Shown: positions 1 through 9,243, counted from the first letter of the stretch. The stretch: 64,000 bases of DNA from Oscillospiraceae bacterium (GCA_003526845.1 DPVM01000010.1:190058-254057); one strand, 5' to 3'. The notes: a model not told the origin generated them from the letters alone. A program made the numbers and translations.

Positions 1-93
1 GCCGAGCGCCGCGTTAGTTTTATTGCCTGAATAGTCAACAACAGCCGTGTCTCCGTTTATTTCAATAATTTTTCCGGGTGATGCAACACACAT
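1..93 (-). CDS. hypC: HypC, hydrogenase maturation chaperone (partial, 3' end outside window)
   Basis: Only the first 31 codons are present, reading leftward off the window edge. They begin Met-Cys-Val-Ala-Ser-Pro-Gly-Lys-Ile, the family's hallmark N-terminus. In known HypC proteins Cys2 carries the Fe(CN)2CO unit with HypD and delivers it to the hydrogenase large subunit. The ATG lies two bases after the hypF stop codon and its ribosome site (GGAGG) lies within the last codons of hypF, so the two are translationally linked. The position at the end of an Ech hydrogenase operon fits the role. hypD and hypE presumably follow outside the window, which is inference. Confidence 0.93.
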   Translation of the reverse strand, partial: MCVASPGKIIEINGDTAVVDYSGNKTNAALG

Positions 94-95
94 AG

Positions 96-2171
96 CTATT
101 CCTCCGTTTTGTTTAAAATTTCAGCCGCCAAATAAGCCTGCCCCAAGCACAGTCCGTTGTCGCCGCATGACACCTGCTCGTTTGTGAATACCTTGAAATT
201 GTGTTTTTCAAGTCTTTTTACTGCGCCCTCAAGCAAAATTCTGTTCACAAAGCATCCTCCGCTCAGCGTAATTTGCTCAACGCCGTATTTTTGGGCGATT
301 TTCAGTATCATATCGCACAGCATCATATGAAAACCGAGTGCAACTTCTTCCTTTGGTGCGTCTGCCGCCTTGACAGCCGCGATTATTTCGCTCGGGTCAA
401 GCGACGGCTCGATATAAAACGGCTTTTTCGCTTTCCTTGCCGCACTCTCAAGTGCAATTGCGCACTCGCCCTCATAACTGTTTTTGTGCTTAAGGTCAAG
501 CGCCGCGCAAACCGCGTCAAAAAGTCTGCCCATGCTTGACGAATTAACCGTGTTTATCGATTGCTCGCGCGCCTTGTTAACAAGCTCGTTTGAGTCATCG
601 TAGCAGGCAAGGGCAAGGTCTGCGTTTTTCGATATTTCATCGCCTGCCGTCATTTTGGTGTATTTCAAATGCTCAACGCGCTTTTGGTTCAAAAACACCT
701 CGCCGCCCCATATCGCTCCGTCATCGCCATAGCCGGTGCCGTCAAAAACAAAATGAAGTGCATCGCCCTCGATTTTATGTTCGGCAACAACGCCGTATGC
801 GTGCGCAAGGTGATGCTGAATTTCAATTACATTATCACCGTCGGCAAGCGATGATGAGTAATAAAGCGGGTGCTTGTCCTTCACAATAATATCGGGTTTG
901 AATGAATGCAAATCGCAAAAGCGTTTTATGCCTTGTCTGTATGCCTCAAAGCAGTCGCAGTCCTCCAAATCGCCGAAATATTGCGACGGAATTACATAGC
1001 CGCCGTGGCAAATCGCAAAACTGCTTTTCAAATCGCCGCCGAGAGAGAGAATGTTTTTTTTCGCCGTGATGCTCATTTTTATCGCAAGCGGCACATATCC
1101 GCGCGCCCTGCGTATAAGCTGTACTTTGCCGCTGTTTATTTGCACCACGCTGTCATCAATCGGCGCCAAAATTTCTCTGTCGTGCGATAAAACGTCAATG
1201 CCGAATTTTTTTATTTCATCATCGTTTATTATAATCGCTTCGCCGCTTATATTTGCGCTTGTCATAATCAGCGGCGATATTTTTTCGAGAATCATTATTT
1301 GAATCGGATTGCAGGGCAAAAAAGCGCCGATATAATCCGATTCACCGCAAACTTCCTCCGCAAAATCCTTTTTCTTTTTTAAAAGCACAATCGGGCGTGC
1401 TTTGCTTTTGAGAAGCGATTTTTCATTTTCGCTCACAAGGCAGTATTCGCCGATTTCGTCAATATCGCGAAACATAACGGCAAACGGCTTTTTCTCTCTG
1501 CCCTTGATTTTTCTTATTTCATCTGCCGTTTTACTTGTGCATATTCCTGCTATATGATAGCCGCCGATGTCCTTAATCGCAAGCGGCTTGCCTGCGCGTA
1601 AAATGCTCACGGCGGTGTCGATTGAAATATTAATTGTCGGTCCGCAGTTTTTGCAAGCGATTGTTTGGGCATGGCAACGGCGGTTTTTCGGCTCTGTGTA
1701 TTCAGCCTCACATTCGCCGCAAAGCGGAAATTTGCCCATTGTTATTCTCTCTCTGTCATACGGCAGGGAGTTGATTATTGTATATCTCGGTCCGCAGTTG
1801 ACACAGCTTATAAAGGGGTGGCGAAATCTGCGGTTGTTTTTGTCTTTAAGCTCAATTTCACACTCCTCGCATGTTGCAATGTCGGGTGTGATAAACGGTA
1901 TTTCGTTGTCATTTGTGCTGTGAACGATTGTGAATTTGTCAAAATCATGCTCGCCGACAGCACATTCATCGTATTTTTCTATTTCAAAAATTGCTGTAAG
2001 GCATTGGATAAATTTATCCAATGCCTCTTTTTTTGCGCTTGCGACAATTGATACATTGCCGCCTGAATTTTTAACCTCGCCCCCGATGCCAAGCTCGTTT
2101 GCAAGCCGCAGGGCGGTGGGGCGAAAGCCGATACCCTGCACAATACCAGAAAAGGTGTATTTAACTGTTAT
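96..2171 (-). CDS. hypF: HypF carbamoyltransferase for [NiFe] hydrogenase maturation, probable non-AUG start
   Basis: HypF converts carbamoyl phosphate to the carbamoyl group that HypE turns into the cyanide ligands of the [NiFe] site. Domains in order are an N-terminal acylphosphatase fold (VQGIGFRP), a double zinc finger with four CxxC pairs (CEEC, CVNC, CGEC, CKNC), a YrdC-like domain and a Kae1-like domain (HHLAHAYG, DGTGYG). Starting at the GTG at 2141 would remove the first beta strand of the acylphosphatase domain. The frame stays open for 11 further codons to a TAA at 2175-2177 and reads ITVKYTFSGI before VQG, matching the family. The only codons there with correct spacing are non-AUG: ATA at 2169-2171 lies 7 nt after AGAGG. 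The gene is last but one in the ech operon. Confidence 0.9.
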   Translation of the reverse strand: MTVKYTFSGIVQGIGFRPTALRLANELGIGGEVKNSGGNVSIVASAKKEALDKFIQCLTAIFEIEKYDECAVGEHDFDKFTIVHSTNDNEIPFITPDIATCEECEIELKDKNNRRFRHPFISCVNCGPRYTIINSLPYDRERITMGKFPLCGECEAEYTEPKNRRCHAQTIACKNCGPTINISIDTAVSILRAGKPLAIKDIGGYHIAGICTSKTADEIRKIKGREKKPFAVMFRDIDEIGEYCLVSENEKSLLKSKARPIVLLKKKKDFAEEVCGESDYIGAFLPCNPIQIMILEKISPLIMTSANISGEAIIINDDEIKKFGIDVLSHDREILAPIDDSVVQINSGKVQLIRRARGYVPLAIKMSITAKKNILSLGGDLKSSFAICHGGYVIPSQYFGDLEDCDCFEAYRQGIKRFCDLHSFKPDIIVKDKHPLYYSSSLADGDNVIEIQHHLAHAYGVVAEHKIEGDALHFVFDGTGYGDDGAIWGGEVFLNQKRVEHLKYTKMTAGDEISKNADLALACYDDSNELVNKAREQSINTVNSSSMGRLFDAVCAALDLKHKNSYEGECAIALESAARKAKKPFYIEPSLDPSEIIAAVKAADAPKEEVALGFHMMLCDMILKIAQKYGVEQITLSGGCFVNRILLEGAVKRLEKHNFKVFTNEQVSCGDNGLCLGQAYLAAEILNKTEE

Positions 2172-2193
2172 GATTTATCCTCTTTTCCGAGTG

Positions 2194-2775
2194 TTATTCC
2201 TTGTGAAAAACAACGCTGCCCTTTTCACCGTCATCATCAATGATTGAAAGTGCCTTGAATTTAAGGCACGCGTCAACGCATGCGCCGCATTGAACGCATT
2301 TGTCACGGTTGATTGTCCATGTTTTTTCACCTGTTCTGTCAACTGTAATGCACTCCTGCGGACATTTTCTTGCGCAAAGGCCGCACAAAATGCACTTCGT
2401 CATATCGTTTGTGATTTTGCCTGCCGGTTTTTCGGGGATAGGCTGTGAATAGCTGTCAACAATTTTGCTTGTTGACGGCACGGTGTATCCCGGCTTGATG
2501 CTCAGGCAGTTTTTTGGACAAGCGTTTACGCAGTTTTCGCACTGCACGCAACCCATTCGCTCGATTGACCATGTTTTTGTGTTTCTGTCAACCTTGATTG
2601 CACCTGACGGACACTTTCTCATACACATTCCGCACATAATGCAGTCGTCAATGTTGATTTCAATGTGACCTCTCGAGCGCTCGGGGTATATTGCCGGCTC
2701 TGCCGGATAGTTGCAGGTTGCAGGTTTTGAAAACAGATTTTTTAAGGCGATAGGAGCAAAATCCATCAATTTCAT
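2194..2775 (-). CDS. echF: EchF-type polyferredoxin subunit of energy-converting hydrogenase (four [4Fe-4S] motifs)
   Basis: Electron-transfer subunit expected to pass electrons from ferredoxin to the hydrogenase small subunit on the cytoplasmic face. Four CxxCxxCxxxC motifs are visible (CIMCGMCMRKC, CVQCENCVNAC, CILCGLCARKC, CVQCGACVDAC), arranged as two similar halves. Each half has one motif, a W-containing spacer and a second motif. Textbook EchF/NuoI has two clusters, so this looks like an internal duplication. The start is the ATG at 2773-2775, which follows AGGAGG at good spacing. An upstream in-frame start at 2820 would overlap echE and has no such site. It follows echE and precedes hypF. 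Confidence 0.88.
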   Translation of the reverse strand: MKLMDFAPIALKNLFSKPATCNYPAEPAIYPERSRGHIEINIDDCIMCGMCMRKCPSGAIKVDRNTKTWSIERMGCVQCENCVNACPKNCLSIKPGYTVPSTSKIVDSYSQPIPEKPAGKITNDMTKCILCGLCARKCPQECITVDRTGEKTWTINRDKCVQCGACVDACLKFKALSIIDDDGEKGSVVFHKE

Positions 2776-2788
2776 ATCAGATTTCCTC

Positions 2789-3868
2789 CTATCTTTCCGT
2801 GCAACTGATGCACGGGTCAATTGTCAAAATTTGCACCGGCACATCGGCAAAATCCGAGCCCGGCAAAATGTGAATAAGTGATTGAATGTTGGTGAATGTC
2901 GGTGTGCGGAGCCTGAATCTGTCGAGAAACTTTGTTCCGTTTGCCTTTGCATAATAGATTGTCTCGCCGCGTGGCTGCTCGACTCTCACAAACGCCTCGC
3001 CGTTTGGGTTGCCCTTTTGCGGATTGCATATTGCACCCTCCGGGATTTTTTGAGCAATCTGGCGGAGTATCGATATTGATTGAAACAGTTCACCGATTCT
3101 GACCTCACAGCGCGCATATCCGTCACAGTCATTTGATGTGATGATGTCAAAATCAATGTCGCCGTATGCCTCATATCCTGTTTTTCTCATATCGTATTCA
3201 AGACCGCTTGCTCTCGCCATTGCGCCTGCCGCGCTTAATCGATAAGCGTCCTCCTTTGTGAGGATTCCGACGCCCTTAAGCCTTTTTTGAACGGTGCAGT
3301 CCTTGAGAAAAACATTTGTCATTTTTCTCAAATCCTTTTCCATCGAATCAAAAACGCCGATAAAGCCGTGTATCATCGACGAGTCCATATCCTTTAAAAC
3401 ACCGCCGATTTTGTTGACGGAAAATATAACTCTGCCGCCGGTAGACGCTTCAAACATATCAAGTACTTTTTCTCTCATACGCCAAGCCTGCATGAACAGT
3501 GCGTCAAATCCGAATGCGTCAGCCAACAGACCAAGCCAAAGCAGGTGAGAGTGGATACGGCTCATTTCAAACCAAAATGTTCTCAAATATTTTGCTCTTT
3601 GCGGCACTTCGGCGTCAAAAATTTTTTCAAGCGCCTCACAGTATGCCAAGCCGTGACCGAACGAGCATATGCCGCAGGTCCTCTCAACAACATATTGATA
3701 ATCGTTGAAATCTCTCTTTTCTGCAAGCATTTCAAGTCCTCTGTGCACAAATCCCACAGACGGAATTGCCTCGACAACCTTTTCATCCTCAAGCACAAGG
3801 TCGATGTGTATAGGCTCCGGCAAAACCGGATGCTGAGGACCAAACGGTATAACAGATTGAATAGCCAT
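2789..3868 (-). CDS. echE: Ech hydrogenase large (catalytic) subunit
   Basis: A 359-residue homologue of complex I NuoD (49-kDa subunit) that keeps all four nickel-binding cysteines: C65 and C68 in ERTCGIC, and C353 and C356 in DPCISC near the C-terminus. Complex I proteins have lost these, so this is a true group 4 [NiFe] hydrogenase catalytic subunit. It binds the Ni-Fe(CN)2CO site built by the Hyp proteins encoded downstream. Its start overlaps the echD stop by one base (TAATG) and is preceded by AAGGAGG. The C-terminus is only three residues past the last cysteine, so no long cleavable maturation peptide is seen. That agrees with Ech-type enzymes, which do not need an endopeptidase. Confidence 0.95.
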   Translation of the reverse strand: MAIQSVIPFGPQHPVLPEPIHIDLVLEDEKVVEAIPSVGFVHRGLEMLAEKRDFNDYQYVVERTCGICSFGHGLAYCEALEKIFDAEVPQRAKYLRTFWFEMSRIHSHLLWLGLLADAFGFDALFMQAWRMREKVLDMFEASTGGRVIFSVNKIGGVLKDMDSSMIHGFIGVFDSMEKDLRKMTNVFLKDCTVQKRLKGVGILTKEDAYRLSAAGAMARASGLEYDMRKTGYEAYGDIDFDIITSNDCDGYARCEVRIGELFQSISILRQIAQKIPEGAICNPQKGNPNGEAFVRVEQPRGETIYYAKANGTKFLDRFRLRTPTFTNIQSLIHILPGSDFADVPVQILTIDPCISCTER

Positions 3869-4248
3869 TATTCCTTGTCCTCCTTTTTGATAACCTTGAT
3901 TTGCTTTTTAAACGGTGTTTCTTTTTCTATGCGATAAAACTTGTTGTGATAATCAAGTGCCATTCCGACAACCTTAACACCCCAAAGCTCCTTTATCTCG
4001 TTTTCATAAAGGGCTGCGGCAGGGAATATGTCGGAAAACGATTTGATTTCCTCGTCAATCGGGAGGTTGATTTTGTAGTTTTCCATCTCATATTCCTTTG
4101 CAACGGAATATATAACCTCGTTGTATCCCTCGTATGCAACGCTCAAAATCTGCGCAAGGCGGTAGCCGTCGTTATATTTTTGCTCCATTATTTTATAAAG
4201 CTCGTCTTTAGCGACTTCGGTTATCGGAAAATCGTTGTAATTATTCAT
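3868..4248 (-). CDS. echD: Ech hydrogenase subunit D (NuoC/30-kDa family)
   Basis: A small hydrophilic subunit related to NuoC that packs against the large and small hydrogenase subunits. Family resemblance is seen in the segment SFSDIFPAAALYENEIKEL, which matches the conserved W/F-x-x-E-R region around DLFGI of NuoC, and in the preceding SVAYEGYNEVIYSV. The ATG at 4248 is preceded by GGGAGG. An in-frame upstream start at 4275 lies inside echC and lacks a ribosome site. The gene sits between echC and echE exactly as in the echABCDEF order. It has no cofactor motif, as expected. Confidence 0.85.
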   Translation of the reverse strand: MNNYNDFPITEVAKDELYKIMEQKYNDGYRLAQILSVAYEGYNEVIYSVAKEYEMENYKINLPIDEEIKSFSDIFPAAALYENEIKELWGVKVVGMALDYHNKFYRIEKETPFKKQIKVIKKEDKE

Positions 4249-4249
4249 T

Positions 4250-4714
4250 CTAATTTTCCTCCCTGTTCTTTTCAACGCTTATGCCTCGGGCTTGGAGCTT
4301 TTCGCTTTTTTGCTTTAATATTGCAAGCGATTTCACAACTCCGTCAATTATTGACTGCGGCCTTGCGGCGCAACCCGGCACATATACATCAACTGGAATA
4401 ACCTTGTCGATTCCGCCCAAAATGTTGTAGCAATCCTTAAATACACCACCGCTGCAGGCACAAATTCCGATTGCACAAACAACTTTCGGCTCTGTCATTT
4501 GCTCATAAAGCTGTTTTACAACATCCTTGTTTTGCGTGTTCACCGAGCCGGTGATAAGCAAAATGTCTGCGTGCTTTGGGTTGCCTGTGTTTATTACGCC
4601 GAAGCGTTCAACATCGTAAATCGGGGTGAGACATGCCAAAACCTCAATGTCGCATCCGTTGCAGGAGGAGCCGTCATAGTGCATTATCCACGGCGATTTC
4701 GTTACACCAGCCAT
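4250..4714 (-). CDS. echC: Ech hydrogenase small subunit (NuoB family)
   Basis: A 154-residue NuoB-like subunit that should carry the single proximal [4Fe-4S] cluster next to the NiFe site. Candidate ligands are C18 and C21 (SSCNGC), a cysteine in the KVVCAIGICACSG loop, and the cysteine of VYVPGCAARP, the usual four positions of the family. It is shorter than classical hydrogenase small subunits, as is normal for group 4 enzymes. The start codon overlaps the echB stop by one base. It is transcribed with the rest of the ech operon. Confidence 0.93.
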   Translation of the reverse strand: MAGVTKSPWIMHYDGSSCNGCDIEVLACLTPIYDVERFGVINTGNPKHADILLITGSVNTQNKDVVKQLYEQMTEPKVVCAIGICACSGGVFKDCYNILGGIDKVIPVDVYVPGCAARPQSIIDGVVKSLAILKQKSEKLQARGISVEKNREEN

Positions 4715-5619
4715 TATTTCATTCCTCCAATCACAACTTCAAGTATAATCAAATTCAAAGCCCCCAAAACCGCTGTTACAATCCAAGCGCTTTTAAGCAT
4801 TTGGTCCCATTTAAGCCTTGCGTTTGTGTTGTCTATAAGAATTTCAATAAAATAGCAAACGGCAAGTGCGATTATTGTGATGATTATGCTTATCGGGCTT
4901 ACGCTTGTTCCGTTTCCGTGGAGGAAGAACAGTGCCAAAACGCCGAGGAGAAATACATTTTCATACCAGTGCGAAATTTCAACGATAGCAAACATTTGAC
5001 CGTTAAATTCGGTAGTCAAGCCCTTAACAAGCTCCTGATGAGCGTGGTGGCTTGTCGAAAGGTCAAACGGATGTTTTCTGAGTTTGATTGTGAGGATAAA
5101 CATAAATCCAACAAAAATACCTAACAAATACACAACCGGCGGCAAATTGTCGCTTATTACGATTTGCGAAACCTTAAAATTACCGGTTACGCAGTAAAGA
5201 CCGATTACCGTGATTAATACCATCGGCTCGTATGCAAGCATTTGGATAAGCTCTCTGCCGGCGCCCATAAACGAGTATGGCGAGTGACCGCTTGATGCGG
5301 CAATTACAAGAAAGATATTTGCCGTGGTAAGCGTGAAAAATACAAGCAGCAAATCGTATCCGCCGAAAAACAGTGCGCCTGTTATTACAACAAAAATCAA
5401 AAATGACATAAGGTACAAAATTTGCACGCGATTTATTGTTTTTGTTTCCTTTTTCAAAAGTTTTTCAACATCCCAAAACGGTTGCAAAACAGACGGTCCG
5501 CGTCTGCCCTGCATTCTTGCGGTGATTTTTCTGTCAACGCCTGCCAAAAGCGCGCCCACAAACGGTGCGGTGATTATGTAAACCAAGGCGGCTATAACAG
5601 ATTTTACGATATTATCCAT
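4714..5619 (-). CDS. echB: Ech hydrogenase membrane subunit B (NuoH family)
   Basis: A 301-residue integral membrane protein of the NuoH/HyfC family that anchors the hydrogenase module and couples it to ion translocation. About eight hydrophobic helices are visible. The conserved loop GRRGPSVLQPFWDVEKLLKKE and the segment RKHPFDLSTSHHAHQELVKG, which resembles the NuoH loop holding acidic residues near the quinone site, are both present. It overlaps echA upstream and echC downstream by single bases (TAATG-type), which indicates tight translational coupling. Confidence 0.93.
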   Translation of the reverse strand: MDNIVKSVIAALVYIITAPFVGALLAGVDRKITARMQGRRGPSVLQPFWDVEKLLKKETKTINRVQILYLMSFLIFVVITGALFFGGYDLLLVFFTLTTANIFLVIAASSGHSPYSFMGAGRELIQMLAYEPMVLITVIGLYCVTGNFKVSQIVISDNLPPVVYLLGIFVGFMFILTIKLRKHPFDLSTSHHAHQELVKGLTTEFNGQMFAIVEISHWYENVFLLGVLALFFLHGNGTSVSPISIIITIIALAVCYFIEILIDNTNARLKWDQMLKSAWIVTAVLGALNLIILEVVIGGMK

Positions 5620-7622
5620 TAAAAACCACCTCCCACAATAAAGCTTGCCGCAGTCAGTACGACGAGCAGTGCAATTGATGTGTAAACACTCGGCTTATAC
5701 ATATGCTTTTCGCCAAAAATGTCTGTCATATACCAATTTGTCAAAAATTCCTTTTTTTCAACGCCGAATGAGTCAACAAATCCAACTTGGTCCGGTAAGC
5801 CTGCGCCGTTAAAGTATCTGTGTGCCTTTGGATAAGGCCTTTCCTTTGCGATTGAGTGGAATATTATTGCCGGAACGGCAAATACAAATACAATCATAAT
5901 GATTGTGAAAAAAATGTTTTCTTCTGAAAGTGCGGCAATTGCTCCGCGGTATTTTCCCAAATCCTGAATATACGGCACAACAACCTTGTCCGAAATAATG
6001 GGAAACACAAAGCAAACAGCAATCATCAAAACGCTGTGAACACTGAGGGAAATCCATTGGTTAAGCGAAATTGTGTTTTTGTGCCTTTTGTCTTTCGGGT
6101 TGCTTGCAAGAATTGTTGCAAGCCATTTTGACCAATAAAGCAATGTAGTTGCCGAGCCGAAGCAAATGCAAAGTACAAGCAAAACGGAAACGAGCGAAAA
6201 CAATACATGGCCGCTCTGAAGTCCCGTGTCAACAAATGCTTTGAGAGCCGCCCATTTTGAAACAAGCATACCGAACGGAGCAAGAAACATTCCCGAAATG
6301 CCTATAACAAGCATCCATGTCAATGCCGGATAGCGTCTTACAAGACCGTGCATTGTTTCTATATCTCTTGAGCCGGTTTGGTGCTCGATTGAACCGACGG
6401 TTTGGAATAAAAGCGATTTTGAAACAGCATGAAAAATTACGAGAAATACAGCCGCCCATATTGTTTCGGCTGTGCCGATACCTGCACAGGCGGTGATAAG
6501 ACCGAGGTTTGAAAGCGTTGAATAAGCCAAAACTTTTTTGCCGTCTGATACGGTGATTGCAAGCATTGACATTGCAAGAAATGTCAAACCGCCGATAAGT
6601 GCAATCATGTATCCCGAAAGCTGATCGCTCATAAGCGGAGCAATTCTGATTAAAAGATATACGCCTGCCTTAACCATTGTTGCGCTGTGCAGCAATGCCG
6701 ATGACGGAGTGGGCGCAACCATTGCGCCGAGCAGCCAACGTGAAAACGGAAGTTGTGCGCTTTTTGTGAGAGCGGCAAACGCAAAGCAGATAACGGGCAT
6801 AATAACAACTTTGCCGTTGCAAAGCAAAAGCGTTTGCAAATCCGAAACGCCGAATTTGATACCTGCCCAAACGATGCCGATTGAAATTCCGCATCCGCCC
6901 AAAAGGTTCATCCAAAGCGCACGAAAGCAGTTTGTGATTGCCTCTGCCGTTTTTGTGTATCCGATAAGAAGAAAAGAGCAAACGCTTGTTATTTCCCAGA
7001 AGAAATACATCCAAGACAGTGCGTTTGACAACACAAGACCGAACATTGCGCCGATGAAGACATACATTATCGCAAAGAAGAAGCGCCTTCTGTCCTTAAC
7101 ATCGGTGTGGTGATTGTGATAATCGCTCATATATCCGCAGGCGTAAACCGTGATAAGCGTGCCCACAATTGCTATGATAAGCACCATTATTACAGTCAGT
7201 CTGTCAATATAAAATCCCGGCAGGTTTGACACTGCCTCTTTACCGCTTGCAAACTCATACCAGAATACAAGTCCTGTTTGTAAAACAGACAGCACCGCAC
7301 AGTAGTATTTTTTGTACTTGATGCTTAAAACCGTTATCAAAACAACAAGAAATATTTCGCCGGCGCCGATAAACGATGTCATAAAAGCATCAAAATTCAT
7401 CCCGAAAATTGACGGCAGATTTGTAAAGCCGTTTATTTCGTGGTTTGCCAAAATACTGCTGTTGTATGTAAAATATTCAACAACAAAAATAATCGCCGCT
7501 GCAATTATAATTGCCGACGACGCGTAGGTCACCGCTTTTCGAACACGGTTGCTTTTGAACAATGCCAAAATCATTGCGCTCAGAAACGGAAAAGCGATTA
7601 GGAAAATCACTGTGCTTTCCAT
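5619..7622 (-). CDS. echA: Ech hydrogenase membrane subunit A (NuoL/antiporter family)
   Basis: A 667-residue polytopic membrane protein of the NuoL/MrpA/HyfB family, the presumed ion-pumping subunit. The antiporter-like core around residues 130-420 contains SALLHSATMVKAGVYL and KKVLAYSTLSNLG, with lysines and glutamates inside helices as in the proton channels. The C-terminal part has further helices and ends in a membrane segment. It is the first gene of the operon. An ATG preceded by AAGGGG, a 5' leader of about 70 nt and a sigma-A-like promoter fit. Whether protons or sodium ions move cannot be read from this sequence. Confidence 0.93.
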   Translation of the reverse strand: MESTVIFLIAFPFLSAMILALFKSNRVRKAVTYASSAIIIAAAIIFVVEYFTYNSSILANHEINGFTNLPSIFGMNFDAFMTSFIGAGEIFLVVLITVLSIKYKKYYCAVLSVLQTGLVFWYEFASGKEAVSNLPGFYIDRLTVIMVLIIAIVGTLITVYACGYMSDYHNHHTDVKDRRRFFFAIMYVFIGAMFGLVLSNALSWMYFFWEITSVCSFLLIGYTKTAEAITNCFRALWMNLLGGCGISIGIVWAGIKFGVSDLQTLLLCNGKVVIMPVICFAFAALTKSAQLPFSRWLLGAMVAPTPSSALLHSATMVKAGVYLLIRIAPLMSDQLSGYMIALIGGLTFLAMSMLAITVSDGKKVLAYSTLSNLGLITACAGIGTAETIWAAVFLVIFHAVSKSLLFQTVGSIEHQTGSRDIETMHGLVRRYPALTWMLVIGISGMFLAPFGMLVSKWAALKAFVDTGLQSGHVLFSLVSVLLVLCICFGSATTLLYWSKWLATILASNPKDKRHKNTISLNQWISLSVHSVLMIAVCFVFPIISDKVVVPYIQDLGKYRGAIAALSEENIFFTIIMIVFVFAVPAIIFHSIAKERPYPKAHRYFNGAGLPDQVGFVDSFGVEKKEFLTNWYMTDIFGEKHMYKPSVYTSIALLVVLTAASFIVGGGF

Positions 7623-7696
7623 CTTAAATTTTACCCCTTTTATGCCGAATACATATCTTCACCGTAAAACTCGGCACATGTATTTTTACAATGATA

Positions 7697-7725
7697 ATTT
7701 TATCACAAGCTCATACAAAAAACAA
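7697..7725 (-). promoter_or_regulatory. Probable sigma-A promoter of the ech-hyp operon
   Basis: Reading the minus strand, TTGTTT and TAAAAT are separated by exactly 17 bp. The -10 box matches 5 of 6 consensus bases but the -35 box only 3 of 6. It lies about 75 bp before echA in an AT-rich intergenic stretch shared with the divergent deacetylase promoter. Confidence 0.5.
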
Positions 7726-7791
7726 TAATTGTCATCGTATAACAATGTTATAAATTAAATGCTTAAAAATTATTAAATAAAAAAATAAATG

Positions 7792-7820
7792 TTGAAAAAA
7801 TGATATAAGAGATATATAAT
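7792..7820 (+). promoter_or_regulatory. Sigma-A promoter of the polysaccharide deacetylase gene
   Basis: TTGAAA, a 17-bp spacer and a perfect TATAAT. Transcription would begin near 7827, downstream of an in-frame ATG at 7825, which supports the later ATG at 7852 as the true start. Confidence 0.8.
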
Positions 7821-7851
7821 AGCCTTGAATTATGGGGAAAGAAGTGATTTT

Positions 7852-9228
7852 ATGCCAAAAAATGACAACAAAAACGGTTTTTCAGCTTTTCTGAGTCTTT
7901 TCAACGGTACTAAGCCGCTGTCAGGCGAAGCAAAGCGCGGCCTTATTTGTTTTATAGTTTTGATTTTTACATTGATATTTACTGTCTGCGCAACAGCCAT
8001 GCAGTCAAGAACAGCAGGCAGTGTTGAGGGACTAAAAGCATCTACTGCGGGCGATACATCCGTGTCATTAACTTGGGACAAGACAAAGGCAAGTAAGGGC
8101 TATTGTGTTTACGCCTCAAAGGACGGCAAAAAATACAATCTTGCTGCCACTGTTTCGGGAAAAAAGAATACTTCTGTAAAGGTTGAAAAGCTTGCACAGG
8201 GTACAAAATACAGTTTTTATGTCACAGCGTTTAATGCAAAGGAAAGACAAGGCGAAAAATCAGCCGTTGTGTCGGCATACACCGCTCCGCAGACAGTGAC
8301 GCTTTCAAGCGTTATCTCAAATGATAAGGGAGTTTTAACCGCCGAGTGGAGTGAATGTCCAAAGGCAAGCGGTTATGAATTGCAGTATGCCGAGGGCGCA
8401 AAGGGTGATTTTTCAAAAGCTAAAAGCGTTGACGCATCGGGAAAATCAACAACTGCCAAAATTGTTGAAAAGCTCAAGGAAAAGACTGATTATTCGGTCA
8501 GAGTAAGAGCGTATATCAAGGATGGTCAAACTCTTGTAAACGGTGCTTGGAGCGCAGTTAAAACAGTCAAAATTTCCGACACGCTTGTTATCAATAAATC
8601 AAAGCCGATGATTGCGCTCACATTTGATGACGGACCGGGCTATAACGACGCGTCGGACAGAATTCTTGATGTTTTGGAAAAATACAATGCGCGCGCAACA
8701 TTCTTTATGGTTGGCAAAAATGCAGCCGATCATCCCAACAATGTTAAACGCAAAATTAAGCTTAAATGCGAACTTGGCAACCACACCTACAACCACAATC
8801 ACTACGGCAAAAATGTAACCGCAAACGATATTAAGGATGCGTCCGATGCAATTTATAAGGCTTGCGGTCAGTATCCGACGGCATTCCGTTCACCGGGCGG
8901 AAACACAACCGACACAATCAGAAACGAGTGCAAAAAGGAAAATATGGCGCTTTATTATTGGTCAGTCGATACCGAGGATTGGAAGAGCAGAAATGCCGAC
9001 AAGGTTTACAACGCCGTTATGAAAAATGTTAAGGACGGCGATATTATCCTTATGCACGAGATTTATTCGTCAACTGCCGATGCGGTTGAGCGCATAGTGC
9101 CGGAGCTTATCAAAAAAGGCTATCAGCTTGTGACTTGCGAGGAACTTATTCAGGCAAAAACAGGTGCCAAGCCGAAATCCGGCGAGCAATATGTCGATGC
9201 AAAAACAATCAACAACAAAACTTCATAA
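7852..9228 (+). CDS. Membrane-anchored polysaccharide deacetylase (CE4/NodB) with two fibronectin type III domains
   Basis: Predicted to remove acetyl groups from cell-wall peptidoglycan or another N-acetylated glycan outside the cell. The 458-residue protein has a basic N-terminus and one membrane segment at about residues 30-50. Two FN3-like domains follow (about 55-135 and 142-238), then a NodB catalytic domain. Catalytic motifs are visible: TFDDGPG at 257-263 (base and metal Asp), HTYNH (metal histidines), RSPGG, VDTEDW and ILMHE. The ATG at 7852 is preceded by an AAGAAGTGA ribosome site. An upstream ATG at 7825 would lie before the predicted transcription start. It is monocistronic with its own terminator. 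The natural substrate is not shown. Confidence 0.9.
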   Translation: MPKNDNKNGFSAFLSLFNGTKPLSGEAKRGLICFIVLIFTLIFTVCATAMQSRTAGSVEGLKASTAGDTSVSLTWDKTKASKGYCVYASKDGKKYNLAATVSGKKNTSVKVEKLAQGTKYSFYVTAFNAKERQGEKSAVVSAYTAPQTVTLSSVISNDKGVLTAEWSECPKASGYELQYAEGAKGDFSKAKSVDASGKSTTAKIVEKLKEKTDYSVRVRAYIKDGQTLVNGAWSAVKTVKISDTLVINKSKPMIALTFDDGPGYNDASDRILDVLEKYNARATFFMVGKNAADHPNNVKRKIKLKCELGNHTYNHNHYGKNVTANDIKDASDAIYKACGQYPTAFRSPGGNTTDTIRNECKKENMALYYWSVDTEDWKSRNADKVYNAVMKNVKDGDIILMHEIYSSTADAVERIVPELIKKGYQLVTCEELIQAKTGAKPKSGEQYVDAKTINNKTS

Positions 9229-9243
9229 AATGAGATTAAACGG

